DNA of 64,000 nt from an uncultured Rhodopila sp. (lineage in GTDB: Bacteria > Pseudomonadota > Alphaproteobacteria > Acetobacterales > Acetobacteraceae): contig CAIZFE010000080.1 of NCBI GenBank assembly GCA_903932145.1, positions 24,800-88,799 on the forward strand, given 5' to 3'. Made by a program: the position numbers and the translations under genes. The notes below the pieces were generated by a model. That model searched no databases and was not told the DNA's origin. It was given only the letters and a program-made list of their open reading frames with translations. Positions 36,854-44,192 of the stretch are shown here, one piece after another; positions within the stretch are counted from its first letter, which is position 1; every line of letters begins with the position of its first letter.

Positions 36854-38044
36854 ATGCAGTTCCATGATCGTGCCGCCCGAGACCTGTTTCTGCGGTGCCA
36901 CACAGAATCGGTTTATAGTGCGCTGACCGACGGTTTCACCCGGTTCGTTCGGATCGAGGACATCGTGGCGCGCGCCGCCGAAGCGTTTCCCGGGCTTGTG
37001 CCAACGCTGGCGCACCTGGCTGACGAGGCCGGCCTAAAGTTGAAGGACAAGCAAGGACTGGAGAAGGACCAGAGCCTGCTTTTGTCTCACATCCTGGCGC
37101 ATCCGCGCTGCGGCACGCATCTGTGCCACGCGATGCTGCTGCCGCGTCCGGAAACAGCGGCGGCCCTCGCCACTCTGCAGGCACAAGGATACGTCGATCT
37201 CGGTCCCGTTCGGGTGGAACGCCACGGGCGGGCGGTGCATCTGCTCAGCACCAACCCGCGCTATCTGAACGCCGAGGATCAGGCGACGATCGATGCGATG
37301 GAGATCGGTGTCGATGTTGCGACACTGGACCCTGGCACCGACATCGCCGTGCTGCGCGGGCAGCCGGTGCAGAACGCCAAATACGCCGGCCGCCGCATCT
37401 TCGGCAGCGGCATCAACCTGACGCATCTGTATCAAGGGACCATCCCGTATCTGTGGTATGTGCAGCGCGAACTCGGCTTCATCCACAAATATTTCCGCGG
37501 CGTCGCGACGCCAGACATCCTGCCAGATGACGTCAACGGTGCCGGTATCGAAAAGCCCTGGATCGCGGTCGTCGAGGGCTGGGCGATCGGCGGCCACTGC
37601 CAAATCCTGCTGACCATGGACTACGTGCTGGCGGCGCAGGACTCCTACATGACGTTGCCAGCGCGTAAGGAGGGCATCATCCCCGGCGCCGCCAACATGC
37701 GGCTGCCCCGCTTCACCGGCGACCGTCTGGCGCGGCAACTGATCCAGGCCGAACGCCGCCTGGACTGCGACAGCACGGAGGGCCGCCTGATTTGCGACGA
37801 AATTGTCCCTGCCGGAGACATGGATGCGGCGATCGAACGCACGGTGGAGATGCTGACCAGCGCCGGCGCTGTCGGCGCCATCGGCAACCGCCGGGCGTTC
37901 CGGGTCGCGGTGGAACCGCTGGATCTGTTCCGGCGGTATTGCGCGGTTTACGCGCGGGAGCAGGCATCCTGCCATTTCAGCCCGGCGCTGATCGATAATC
38001 TCGAACGCAACTGGGGGGCCGCGGACGCGACGCGGAGGAAATAG
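36854..38044 (+). CDS. dpgC: DpgC-like cofactor-free arylacetyl-CoA dioxygenase
   Basis: A 396-residue crotonase-fold protein that resembles DpgC, the (3,5-dihydroxyphenyl)acetyl-CoA 1,2-dioxygenase of vancomycin-type antibiotic synthesis. Matching blocks, from memory, include LTDGFTRFVRIEDIV, GLVPT, RRIFGSGINLTHL, IEKPWIAVVEGWAIGGH and PARKEGIIPGAANMRLPRF. DpgC uses O2 without metal or flavin to give an aryl glyoxylate and free CoA. The usual partners DpgA, B and D are absent; instead a PaaK-like ligase sits 5 nt upstream. The substrate is thus probably another arylacetyl-CoA. ATG 36854 has AAGGA upstream; a TTG at 36845 is possible. Confidence 0.85.
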   Translation: MQFHDRAARDLFLRCHTESVYSALTDGFTRFVRIEDIVARAAEAFPGLVPTLAHLADEAGLKLKDKQGLEKDQSLLLSHILAHPRCGTHLCHAMLLPRPETAAALATLQAQGYVDLGPVRVERHGRAVHLLSTNPRYLNAEDQATIDAMEIGVDVATLDPGTDIAVLRGQPVQNAKYAGRRIFGSGINLTHLYQGTIPYLWYVQRELGFIHKYFRGVATPDILPDDVNGAGIEKPWIAVVEGWAIGGHCQILLTMDYVLAAQDSYMTLPARKEGIIPGAANMRLPRFTGDRLARQLIQAERRLDCDSTEGRLICDEIVPAGDMDAAIERTVEMLTSAGAVGAIGNRRAFRVAVEPLDLFRRYCAVYAREQASCHFSPALIDNLERNWGAADATRRK

Positions 38045-38066
38045 CGTCCTCCGCGACGGCGACCCC

Positions 38067-38083
38067 CGTCATGGCCCGGCTTG
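38067..38083. repeat. Half-arm of the palindromic repeat family
   Basis: CGTCATGGCCCGGCTTG matches the left arm of the hairpin elements at 17917 and 63932. Only one arm is present, between two convergent genes. Confidence 0.5.
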
Positions 38084-38086
38084 GTC

Positions 38087-38473
38087 TTAAGCCCGCTGAA
38101 CCAGTTCGATCTTGTATCCGTCGGGATCTTCGACAAACGCAATGACAGTCGTCCCGAATTTCACCGGGCCGGGTTCGCGGGTAACCTTGGCGCCGAGGCC
38201 GCGCAGCGTCTCGGTGGTGGCATAGACGTCCGGCACGCCGATCGCGAGGTGCCCGAACGCGGTGCCCTGATCGTAGGCTTCGGTCCCATAGTTATAGGTC
38301 AGTTCCAGCAGGGTGTTGCTTTCCTCGGGACCGTAACCGACGAACGCCAGGGTGTACTTGCCATCGGGCACGTCGCGGCGGCGGATTTCCATCATGCCGA
38401 AGCCCTTGGTGTAGAAATCGAGGCTGCGTTGCAGGTCGCCGACGCGCAGCATGGTGTGCAGAAACTGAGCCAT
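38087..38473 (-). CDS. gloA: Lactoylglutathione lyase (glyoxalase I)
   Basis: A 128-residue glyoxalase I of the short, metal-dependent bacterial type. The metal ligands expected are His near residue 6 (FLHTMLRV), Glu in LLELTYNYG, His in GHLAIGV and Glu in KIELVQRA; all are present. It turns the hemithioacetal of methylglyoxal and glutathione into S-lactoylglutathione. The gene lies downstream of lpxI on the same strand with a hairpin between them, so it may have its own promoter. Confidence 0.94.
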   Translation of the reverse strand: MAQFLHTMLRVGDLQRSLDFYTKGFGMMEIRRRDVPDGKYTLAFVGYGPEESNTLLELTYNYGTEAYDQGTAFGHLAIGVPDVYATTETLRGLGAKVTREPGPVKFGTTVIAFVEDPDGYKIELVQRA

Positions 38474-38497
38474 AGGAAGTCCCTTCCAATTTTATGT

Positions 38498-38516
38498 CCG
38501 GCCCCGACGGGGCCGG
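38498..38516. terminator. Hairpin between lpxI and gloA
   Basis: Perfect 8-bp stem CCGGCCCC / GGGGCCGG with a 3-nt loop, 9 nt after the lpxI stop. No U-tract follows, so efficiency is uncertain. Confidence 0.5.
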
Positions 38517-38525
38517 TATCTGGTG

Positions 38526-39374
38526 TTACGCAAAGGTCGCCGGGTCGAGGCCCAGCAAAAACAAACCTGCCGCATCGGCTGCGGCAAGACAGGCATCACG
38601 CTCCGCCAGGATGGTGGCCCCGGCTTCAAACGCAAGACCTCTTAACCCGGCGGCAGCGGCATGGCGAACTGTGTCCGGCCCGATCGTCGGCAGATCGGCC
38701 CGTTTTTCCTGGCCGGGCTTGGCCAATTTCACCAAAACGCCACCGATCCCGTCCCGCCGCAACGCACCGGCGCGAGCCAGCATCGCGTCGGTGCCCTCGA
38801 TCGCCTCGACCGCCAGAACCAGCCCCTGCTGCACGACGCATCCCTGTCCGACGTCAGCCGCCCCAAGCAGTCTGGCGACCTGGACGCCGCGTTGGATATC
38901 GGTCATCGCCCTGGCATCCGGTGCCGTCCTGGTCATCAACCCGCTCGGTGCCACGGCCTCCCGCATGATGTCGTGGAAGCCGATGACGGAAAATCCCTCC
39001 TCCGTCAGCACCCGTATCACCGCCGCCAACAGCCCGTCGTCTCCGGCGAATGCCGCCCGGCCGACCCGAGCCAATAGCTTGGCCCCCTCGGCGTCTGGCC
39101 GCAGATCCAGCAGCGACGGCCGGCGCACCGGACCGATCATCACCAGATCCTGACACTTATTTTCTTTTAACGCCGCGATGATCCGGCCGGCGGCACCCAG
39201 CCGGCGAATTTCGTGCGGCCAGGGGGCCAAAACGGCAGGTTCGGCGAAGCCTTCGAGCCCGACGATAAACACCGCTCGGCCCGCGGCACGCGCGGCCGCG
39301 GCGACTTTCGCCGGCAACACGCCTCCGCCGGCGATAATGCCCAGACGGCGTGGCATTTCTGCCTGATTTTTCAT
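38526..39374 (-). CDS. lpxI: UDP-2,3-diacylglucosamine pyrophosphatase LpxI
   Basis: A 282-residue LpxI. The start RRLGIIAGGGVLPAKVA, the KENKCQDLVMIGPVRRPSL block and the C-terminal LRGLAFEAGATILAERD match the family; LpxI replaces LpxH in most alphaproteobacteria. It hydrolyses UDP-2,3-diacylglucosamine to lipid X in lipid A synthesis. ATG 39374 has a GGA 7 nt upstream; ATG 39356 is an alternative that would drop six residues. The usual lpxA/lpxB/fabZ cluster is not in the window. Confidence 0.92.
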   Translation of the reverse strand: MKNQAEMPRRLGIIAGGGVLPAKVAAAARAAGRAVFIVGLEGFAEPAVLAPWPHEIRRLGAAGRIIAALKENKCQDLVMIGPVRRPSLLDLRPDAEGAKLLARVGRAAFAGDDGLLAAVIRVLTEEGFSVIGFHDIMREAVAPSGLMTRTAPDARAMTDIQRGVQVARLLGAADVGQGCVVQQGLVLAVEAIEGTDAMLARAGALRRDGIGGVLVKLAKPGQEKRADLPTIGPDTVRHAAAAGLRGLAFEAGATILAERDACLAAADAAGLFLLGLDPATFA

Positions 39375-39486
39375 TTCAGATTCCGCCACAACCACTCTTT
39401 TCTTGCAACCCGCTCTCGATTTTTCACATACAACACAGGCTTCTATCTCACGCTGGGGTGAGACAGCCCACAGAGATTTGCCACCC

Positions 39487-39693
39487 ATGTTCGAAGACGA
39501 TCTGCCCGATTCCGCGCGGCACGCCACCGCCGCCAACGTCCTTCAATGCCTGACCATGCTGGCCGAGGAAGCGGTCAACCTGAATTTACCTCGTACCCTG
39601 CTCGCCCTGCGGAAAGCGATCCGAGCTTGCCAGGCTGAACAGGCCCGACCGGTGCCGCCGATGCGTCCGCGACGCCATTTGGTGTTGCATTAG
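39487..39693 (+). CDS. Small protein of unknown function, 68 aa
   Basis: A 68-residue frame starting MFEDDLPDSARHATAANVL and continuing as a helical block (LTMLAEEAVNLNLPRTLLALRKAIRAC, in outline) with a basic tail RPRRHLVLH. The helix and tail have protein-like amphipathic patterning. The ribosome site is poor. It is divergent from lpxI and followed by a 12-bp hairpin. The function is unknown. Confidence 0.5.
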   Translation: MFEDDLPDSARHATAANVLQCLTMLAEEAVNLNLPRTLLALRKAIRACQAEQARPVPPMRPRRHLVLH

Positions 39694-39716
39694 CGGCCGT
39701 TTCGCAAGGAATATTT

Positions 39717-39752
39717 CGCAACCTTCGCTCTGCTGCAAATGCGAAGGTTGCG
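39717..39752. terminator. 12-bp perfect hairpin upstream of gltA
   Basis: CGCAACCTTCGC and GCGAAGGTTGCG are perfect reverse complements around a 12-nt loop. It lies 24 nt after the small gene's stop and 110 nt before gltA. No U-tract follows, so it may end the small gene or act as a regulatory structure for gltA. Confidence 0.5.
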
Positions 39753-39861
39753 TCGGAACGCATTGCGCCATAATTTTGTCCGGAACCACCATTCCCCGCT
39801 TGGCGATAAACGCCTATCGGGTGGTGGCACGCTACCGCACCTGACAATAAGGACACCGCGC

Positions 39862-41169
39862 ATGAGCGCCCCAGCCAAACGGTCTGTCACGATAACCCTG
39901 GACGGCTCGAACAAGTCCACCACCCTGCCGTTGCTGTCCGGCAGTGTCGGTCCGGATGTGTTCGACATTCGCAAGCTGTATGCCGATCTGGGCGTGTTCA
40001 CCTTCGATCCCGGCTATGGCGCCACGGCATCCTGCGACAGCAAGATCACCTATATCGATGGCGATGAAGGCATTCTGCTGTATCGCGGCTACCCGATCGA
40101 GCAACTCGCGGAAAACTCCAACTTCCTGGAAGTCTGCTACCTGCTGCTGAACGGCGAACTGCCGACCGAGACCGAAGGCAAGGCGTTCGAGCTGGGGGTG
40201 ATGCGGCACACGATGCTGCATGAGCAGCTTCGCACCTTCTACAATGGTTTCCGCCGCGACGCGCACCCGATGGCCGTGATGTGCGGTGTGGTCGGCGCGC
40301 TGTCCGCGTTCTACCACGACAGCCTGGACATCCATGACGCGGAAAGCCGCCGCATCAGCGCCTTCCGCCTGATCGCCAAGCTGCCGACCATCGCCGCCTG
40401 GGCGCACAAATACACGATCGGCCAACCGTTCGTGTACCCGCGCAACGACCTGACCTACGCGGAAAACTTCCTGTACATGTTCCACGCCGTCCCGGCCGAG
40501 GAATACAAGGTCAATCCCATCCTCTCCAAGGCGATGGACCTCATCATGATCTTGCACGCGGATCATGAGCAGAATGCCTCCACCAGCACGGTGCGCCTGG
40601 CCGGCTCCACCGGGGCCAACCCGTTCGCCTGCATCGCCGCCGGCATCGCCAGTCTCTGGGGTCCTGCACACGGCGGCGCCAACGAGGCCGTGCTGAAGAT
40701 GCTGGAAGAAATCGGCCATGTGGACAACATCAAGGCGTTCCTGGCCGACGTGAAGGACAAGGACAACCACACCAAGCTGATGGGCTTCGGACACCGGGTT
40801 TACAAAAACTACGATCCGCGCGCCAAGATCATGCAGAAGGCCTGCCACGACGTGCTGGAAGAACTCGGCATCAAGGGCGATCCGCTCCTCGATCTGGCGG
40901 TGGAATTGGAGAAGATCGCCCTCAGCGACCCGTATTTCGTTGAGCGCAAGCTATATCCGAACGTCGATTTCTACTCGGGCATCATCCTGAAGGCGATGGG
41001 CTTCCCGGTCAGCATGTTCACCGCGCTGTTCGCGGTGTCGCGCACAGTGGGCTGGGTCAGCCAGTGGAAAGAAATGATCGAGGATCCGGCACAGCGCATC
41101 GGCCGCCCGCGCCAGATCTACACCGGCGCTCCCAAGCGCGATTTCGTGCCGGCGTCGCAACGCAGCTAA
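39862..41169 (+). CDS. gltA: Citrate synthase, type II
   Basis: A 435-residue citrate synthase of the hexameric Gram-negative type. Active-site blocks: [17 protein letters not shown] (His near the middle), [16 protein letters not shown] (His of the GHRVYK signature) and the Asp in NVDFYSGI. It condenses acetyl-CoA and oxaloacetate in the TCA cycle. AAGGA lies 8 nt before ATG 39862. It is transcribed alone and ends at a strong terminator at 41193. Confidence 0.97.
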   Translation: MSAPAKRSVTITLDGSNKSTTLPLLSGSVGPDVFDIRKLYADLGVFTFDPGYGATASCDSKITYIDGDEGILLYRGYPIEQLAENSNFLEVCYLLLNGELPTETEGKAFELGVMRHTMLHEQLRTFYNGFRRDAHPMAVMCGVVGALSAFYHDSLDIHDAESRRISAFRLIAKLPTIAAWAHKYTIGQPFVYPRNDLTYAENFLYMFHAVPAEEYKVNPILSKAMDLIMILHADHEQNASTSTVRLAGSTGANPFACIAAGIASLWGPAHGGANEAVLKMLEEIGHVDNIKAFLADVKDKDNHTKLMGFGHRVYKNYDPRAKIMQKACHDVLEELGIKGDPLLDLAVELEKIALSDPYFVERKLYPNVDFYSGIILKAMGFPVSMFTALFAVSRTVGWVSQWKEMIEDPAQRIGRPRQIYTGAPKRDFVPASQRS

Positions 41170-41192
41170 AGGCAATTTTTACCTGGATGCCC

Positions 41193-41222
41193 AACCGGCG
41201 GTCGCAAGGCCGCCGGTTTTTT
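41193..41222 (+). terminator. Intrinsic terminator of gltA
   Basis: Perfect 9-bp stem AACCGGCGG / CCGCCGGTT with an 8-nt loop followed by six T residues, 23 nt after the stop. Confidence 0.93.
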
Positions 41223-41573
41223 ATGAATATGGGCGTATTCCACGCTTTTGAATTTCATACAGTGAAATTGTATCCGTCCTGTCGCGGGTCCCCCAGGGCG
41301 CATTCCGCGGCATCGCGACGCTGTCTGAAGATCGCGCTTTATGCGGCTGATTCGATGTAAAAGACGCCTTGCATCGGGATCATCGTTCCGCCGAATTCGG
41401 GTCAACCGACACCCAAAATCGGAGACTTATCCCGAGTCGAATCCGTCAAGATAATTATCTTGATTGCGATCCGCTCGGTTACAATCGTATTCGGCACAGG
41501 CTCGCGTCCAATAGAAATTAATTTTGTTATTACCTCCATAGGTTGTGGGTCATCAAACCAACCGGGGGCACTG
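41223..41573. other. AT-rich regulatory region upstream of an orphan gene
   Basis: 350 bp without a gene and AT-richer than its surroundings. It holds an inverted repeat AATTTCA / TGAAATT (41251-41269) and an 18-bp perfect palindrome (41446-41463). It probably carries the promoter of the gene at 41574. Confidence 0.55.
41446..41463. promoter_or_regulatory. 18-bp perfect palindrome, candidate operator
   Basis: TCAAGATAATTATCTTGA is a perfect palindrome, AT-rich in a GC-rich genome, about 110 bp upstream of an orphan gene. It looks like a site for a dimeric regulator, but none is encoded next to it. Confidence 0.5.
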
Positions 41574-42203
41574 ATGCGGAACACGGACTCATTAGACCTT
41601 CTTGTCAAAAGCCGCCTTAAAAGATGGGGGCAGCGCCCACCCGGGGTGAAACCGCGCCGCGGCAAGGAATCCTGGCTGCGTGGCCGCCCATCCGACGATG
41701 AATCCAAAATCTGCAGCCCGTTTTTAAAAATTCCCGGCAGCACACGTCTGCGCACTCTGCCGGACGGACTGTGGTTGAACTTCGGCGGGTCGTATGCCGA
41801 CCCGTTCGTGGATATCCTGGCGGTCGAGGCGTGCGGCACGATCCAAAATCTGCTCGACAAGCGCTCCCGGTTCGCGCCGAGCACGCATTCGATGATGTGT
41901 CTGTGTCCGATCGGGTGGATGCTGGCCCCTGTCGGACCAGACGACACGCTGCCCCGCTGGCGGGCGTCCCGGGTGATGCTGCACGAACCCTACGGCGATG
42001 TCGTGGTGCCGGTCCGGGAGATGCGGGTGCTGTACGGCATCAAAAGCAGCCATTACCGCGGCTTCGCCAGACACCAGCTTCCGCATGCGCACGAGTTCTT
42101 CGTGCCCATGGAAACGCTGACCGAGGAGAATTGCCAAGACAATCCCGCCTTGCGCGCCCTGATCGCGCGCGCATCGATGTCGGCGAACTTCTTTGCGCCG
42201 TGA
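41574..42203 (+). CDS. Protein of unknown function, 209 aa
   Basis: A soluble 209-residue protein with a basic N-terminus (KSRLKRWGQRPPGVKPRRGK). Its core reads well as protein: DGLWLNFGGSYADPFVDILAVE, then SRFAPSTHSMMCLCPIGW with a CLC pair, then RGFARHQLPHAHEFFVPME with several His. The His and Cys could bind metal, but no family is recognised. There is no signal peptide. Start ATG 41574 is preceded by GGGGGC; codons upstream have lower GC and look non-coding. It converges with the formamidase gene. Confidence 0.65.
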   Translation: MRNTDSLDLLVKSRLKRWGQRPPGVKPRRGKESWLRGRPSDDESKICSPFLKIPGSTRLRTLPDGLWLNFGGSYADPFVDILAVEACGTIQNLLDKRSRFAPSTHSMMCLCPIGWMLAPVGPDDTLPRWRASRVMLHEPYGDVVVPVREMRVLYGIKSSHYRGFARHQLPHAHEFFVPMETLTEENCQDNPALRALIARASMSANFFAP

Positions 42204-42209
42204 AAACGG

Positions 42210-43166
42210 CTAGAACAGCAGCCCCTTCTTCAGCATGCCATGGATGCCCTTCTCGCCGTTGACGGTCTGCGTCACGTGGAAATCGACGGCCAGGGAGCAG
42301 AATTGATAGGCTTCCTGGCGGGACAGGTTGGTGCGGCTGGTGATGAACGCGATCATCTGCCGCAGCGCGGTCTTCATCGCGACGTCGAGATCCTCGTGCA
42401 TACCCATGGTGATGAAATGGCTGGGCGTTTCCGCCCGAGGATACAGCAACAGCGGATCGCGTGCGCCACCGCCTTTGTGCAGGGTCAGTTGGAACGTGCC
42501 GGTCAGGCAGATTTCCAGCGCGTTGATGCAGACCTCACCGTCGCCCTGCACGCCATGACCGTCTCCGGCCGAGAACAGCGCGCCCGGCGCCCATACCGGC
42601 AGAAACAGCGTCGAACCCTCGCTAAGTTCCTTGTTGTCCAGGTTGCCGCCGTGCTCACGCGGCTGGATGGTCGAGATTTTGCCGTATGCCGGGGGTGGCG
42701 CGACACCCATCACGCCGAAGAACGGCGACAGATTGAGTTCGGTGCCCCATGGCAGCCGGCAGGTCTTGCGGTCGCGGTCCACCGGGATGTGCGACAAGAA
42801 TGTCTCGGGGAAATCCTCCGGAAGCGTGCCGGCGAGCGGACGGAAGCCACAATAACCCCAGTCGCATCCCAGATCGATTTTCGCGATATGGACCTCTAGC
42901 ATGTCGCCCGGTTCCGCACCCGCGACCGCGACCGGACCAGTGATCAGATGTCCCGGCGCGCGCGGCACTTTGGCCGCATGGATGGCGGCGAGCGCCGGCG
43001 GAATCGTCAGTCCCGAACCCGCTGGCGGCATCACCTCGGGACCGCCGGAGACGCATTCCAGCACGACGGTATCGCCCGATGCGACCGTGATCAGCGGCGG
43101 AAAGCTGCCATCGAACACGCCCCAGCGTACGGTCTCTGGTGTCGATGCGATGCGGTGCGTGACCAT
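42210..43166 (-). CDS. Acetamidase/formamidase family protein
   Basis: A 318-residue FmdA/AmdA-type amidase. Family blocks: GPVAVAGAEPGDMLEVHI, GVMGVAPPPAYG, and SAGDGHGVQGDGEVC, which holds the metal/catalytic His and Asp residues. Members release ammonia from formamide or acetamide. It is shorter than typical fungal or Methylophilus enzymes but complete by motif. ATG 43166 follows AGAGGATC. The 3' end converges with the orphan gene at 41574. Confidence 0.88.
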   Translation of the reverse strand: MVTHRIASTPETVRWGVFDGSFPPLITVASGDTVVLECVSGGPEVMPPAGSGLTIPPALAAIHAAKVPRAPGHLITGPVAVAGAEPGDMLEVHIAKIDLGCDWGYCGFRPLAGTLPEDFPETFLSHIPVDRDRKTCRLPWGTELNLSPFFGVMGVAPPPAYGKISTIQPREHGGNLDNKELSEGSTLFLPVWAPGALFSAGDGHGVQGDGEVCINALEICLTGTFQLTLHKGGGARDPLLLYPRAETPSHFITMGMHEDLDVAMKTALRQMIAFITSRTNLSRQEAYQFCSLAVDFHVTQTVNGEKGIHGMLKKGLLF

Positions 43167-43254
43167 TCGGCGATCCTCTGGACGTGAGCGATAATCATGG
43201 CATGCCACCACATCGGGAGGTTCGGCACAACCGCTTAAGGCGATATCCGGACTC

Positions 43255-43710
43255 TTATGAGGCGACATCCTCCAGCACCACCGTCACGCGTTTTCCAAGC
43301 GCCCGGAGTGCGCGCTCCATGCTGCGTGGGCGAGAGTGATGGTTCGGATCAAGCAGACGGCGGACTTCCTTTTCATCCTTGCCGATCCGCTCGGCCAACG
43401 CACTCTGGCGTCCGCGTTCGCCCCGCAACGTTAGATACAACGCCACCTTGAGCGCGGTTTGCAGCGGCACGGGTACCTGATGGCCGGTGCCCGCGCCACC
43501 CCGCGGAATCTCATCGTTCTGCTTCATGCGGGCGGCGATCGCCTCCTCCAGCGCGTCGGCGGCCTGATCGAAGGCGTCGGCCGTGTCCTTGCCCTGGGTA
43601 ATCGCCTCGGGGAAATCCGCGAATGTCACGATGAAACCGGCTTCACCTGCGGCGAAATTCTCGGCCGGGGTAAGGGTGACGGGATAGGTGAATCTGCGCA
43701 TGCCGATCAT
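43255..43710 (-). CDS. hicB: HicB family antitoxin with C-terminal HTH-like domain
   Basis: A 151-residue HicB-type antitoxin. Residues 1-60 form the degraded RNase-H fold (FIVTFADFPEAITQGKD-AFDQAADALEEAI in outline). The C-terminal part (about 90-150) looks like a DNA-binding HTH (ALAERIGKDEKEVRRLLDP). It should block the HicA mRNA nuclease and repress the operon. It lies downstream of hicA, with ATGA overlap, the usual hicA-hicB order. ATG 43710 is set by that overlap. Confidence 0.85.
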   Translation of the reverse strand: MIGMRRFTYPVTLTPAENFAAGEAGFIVTFADFPEAITQGKDTADAFDQAADALEEAIAARMKQNDEIPRGGAGTGHQVPVPLQTALKVALYLTLRGERGRQSALAERIGKDEKEVRRLLDPNHHSRPRSMERALRALGKRVTVVLEDVAS

Positions 43711-43931
43711 CTTTCGTACAGGTCGTTCAAAGTCAGCCCTCGCTGGGCCAGCATGCCATGCAATGTGCCGGTTTTGAGTTCATCCTTGGTAATCCGGGCG
43801 ATCGTTCGGCCCGATACACCGAAATACAGAGTCCCATGACTGCCCTTTCCGCGGGTCTTGTCCCAAACGACCGGAATGCCTCGATTTCGGCCGACTTGCC
43901 TGACGCGGTCGACAAACTCGCTGCCCTTCAC
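43707..43931 (-). CDS. hicA: HicA family toxin (mRNA interferase)
   Basis: A 74-residue dsRBD-like HicA with the catalytic-His block GKGSHGTLYFG and the C-terminal GTLHGMLAQRGLTLNDL of the family. It cleaves mRNA when free of HicB. GTG 43931 has GGAGG 7 nt upstream; ATG 43946 lies five codons before. The His and surrounding residues are intact, so it is likely active. Confidence 0.85.
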   Translation of the reverse strand: MKGSEFVDRVRQVGRNRGIPVVWDKTRGKGSHGTLYFGVSGRTIARITKDELKTGTLHGMLAQRGLTLNDLYER

Positions 43932-44192
43932 TTTGGCCCCTCCCAATACCGGACAGGAGTGTCCGCTTCAATGAGTATCAAAGCGGCAGCATGAGCAGAA
44001 AAAAGTGAACAGACGGTTAACGAACCCCCGACAAAATCTCATGCCGCACAAAAATCGTCACGGAGGGAGACGGCCACAGGTGCGATGACCGATGAGTCTC
44101 GCAATCCATCCGCAGCCTTGCCCTCCGGGACGGGATCGGTGCTGATCGGCGGCTTCGTCAATCCTGGCGACGTCCCTTTACGCCGCCCAGCG

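Noticed and set aside
39832..40848. 338-codon frame antisense to gltA
   Set aside because: Shadow of citrate synthase codon usage.
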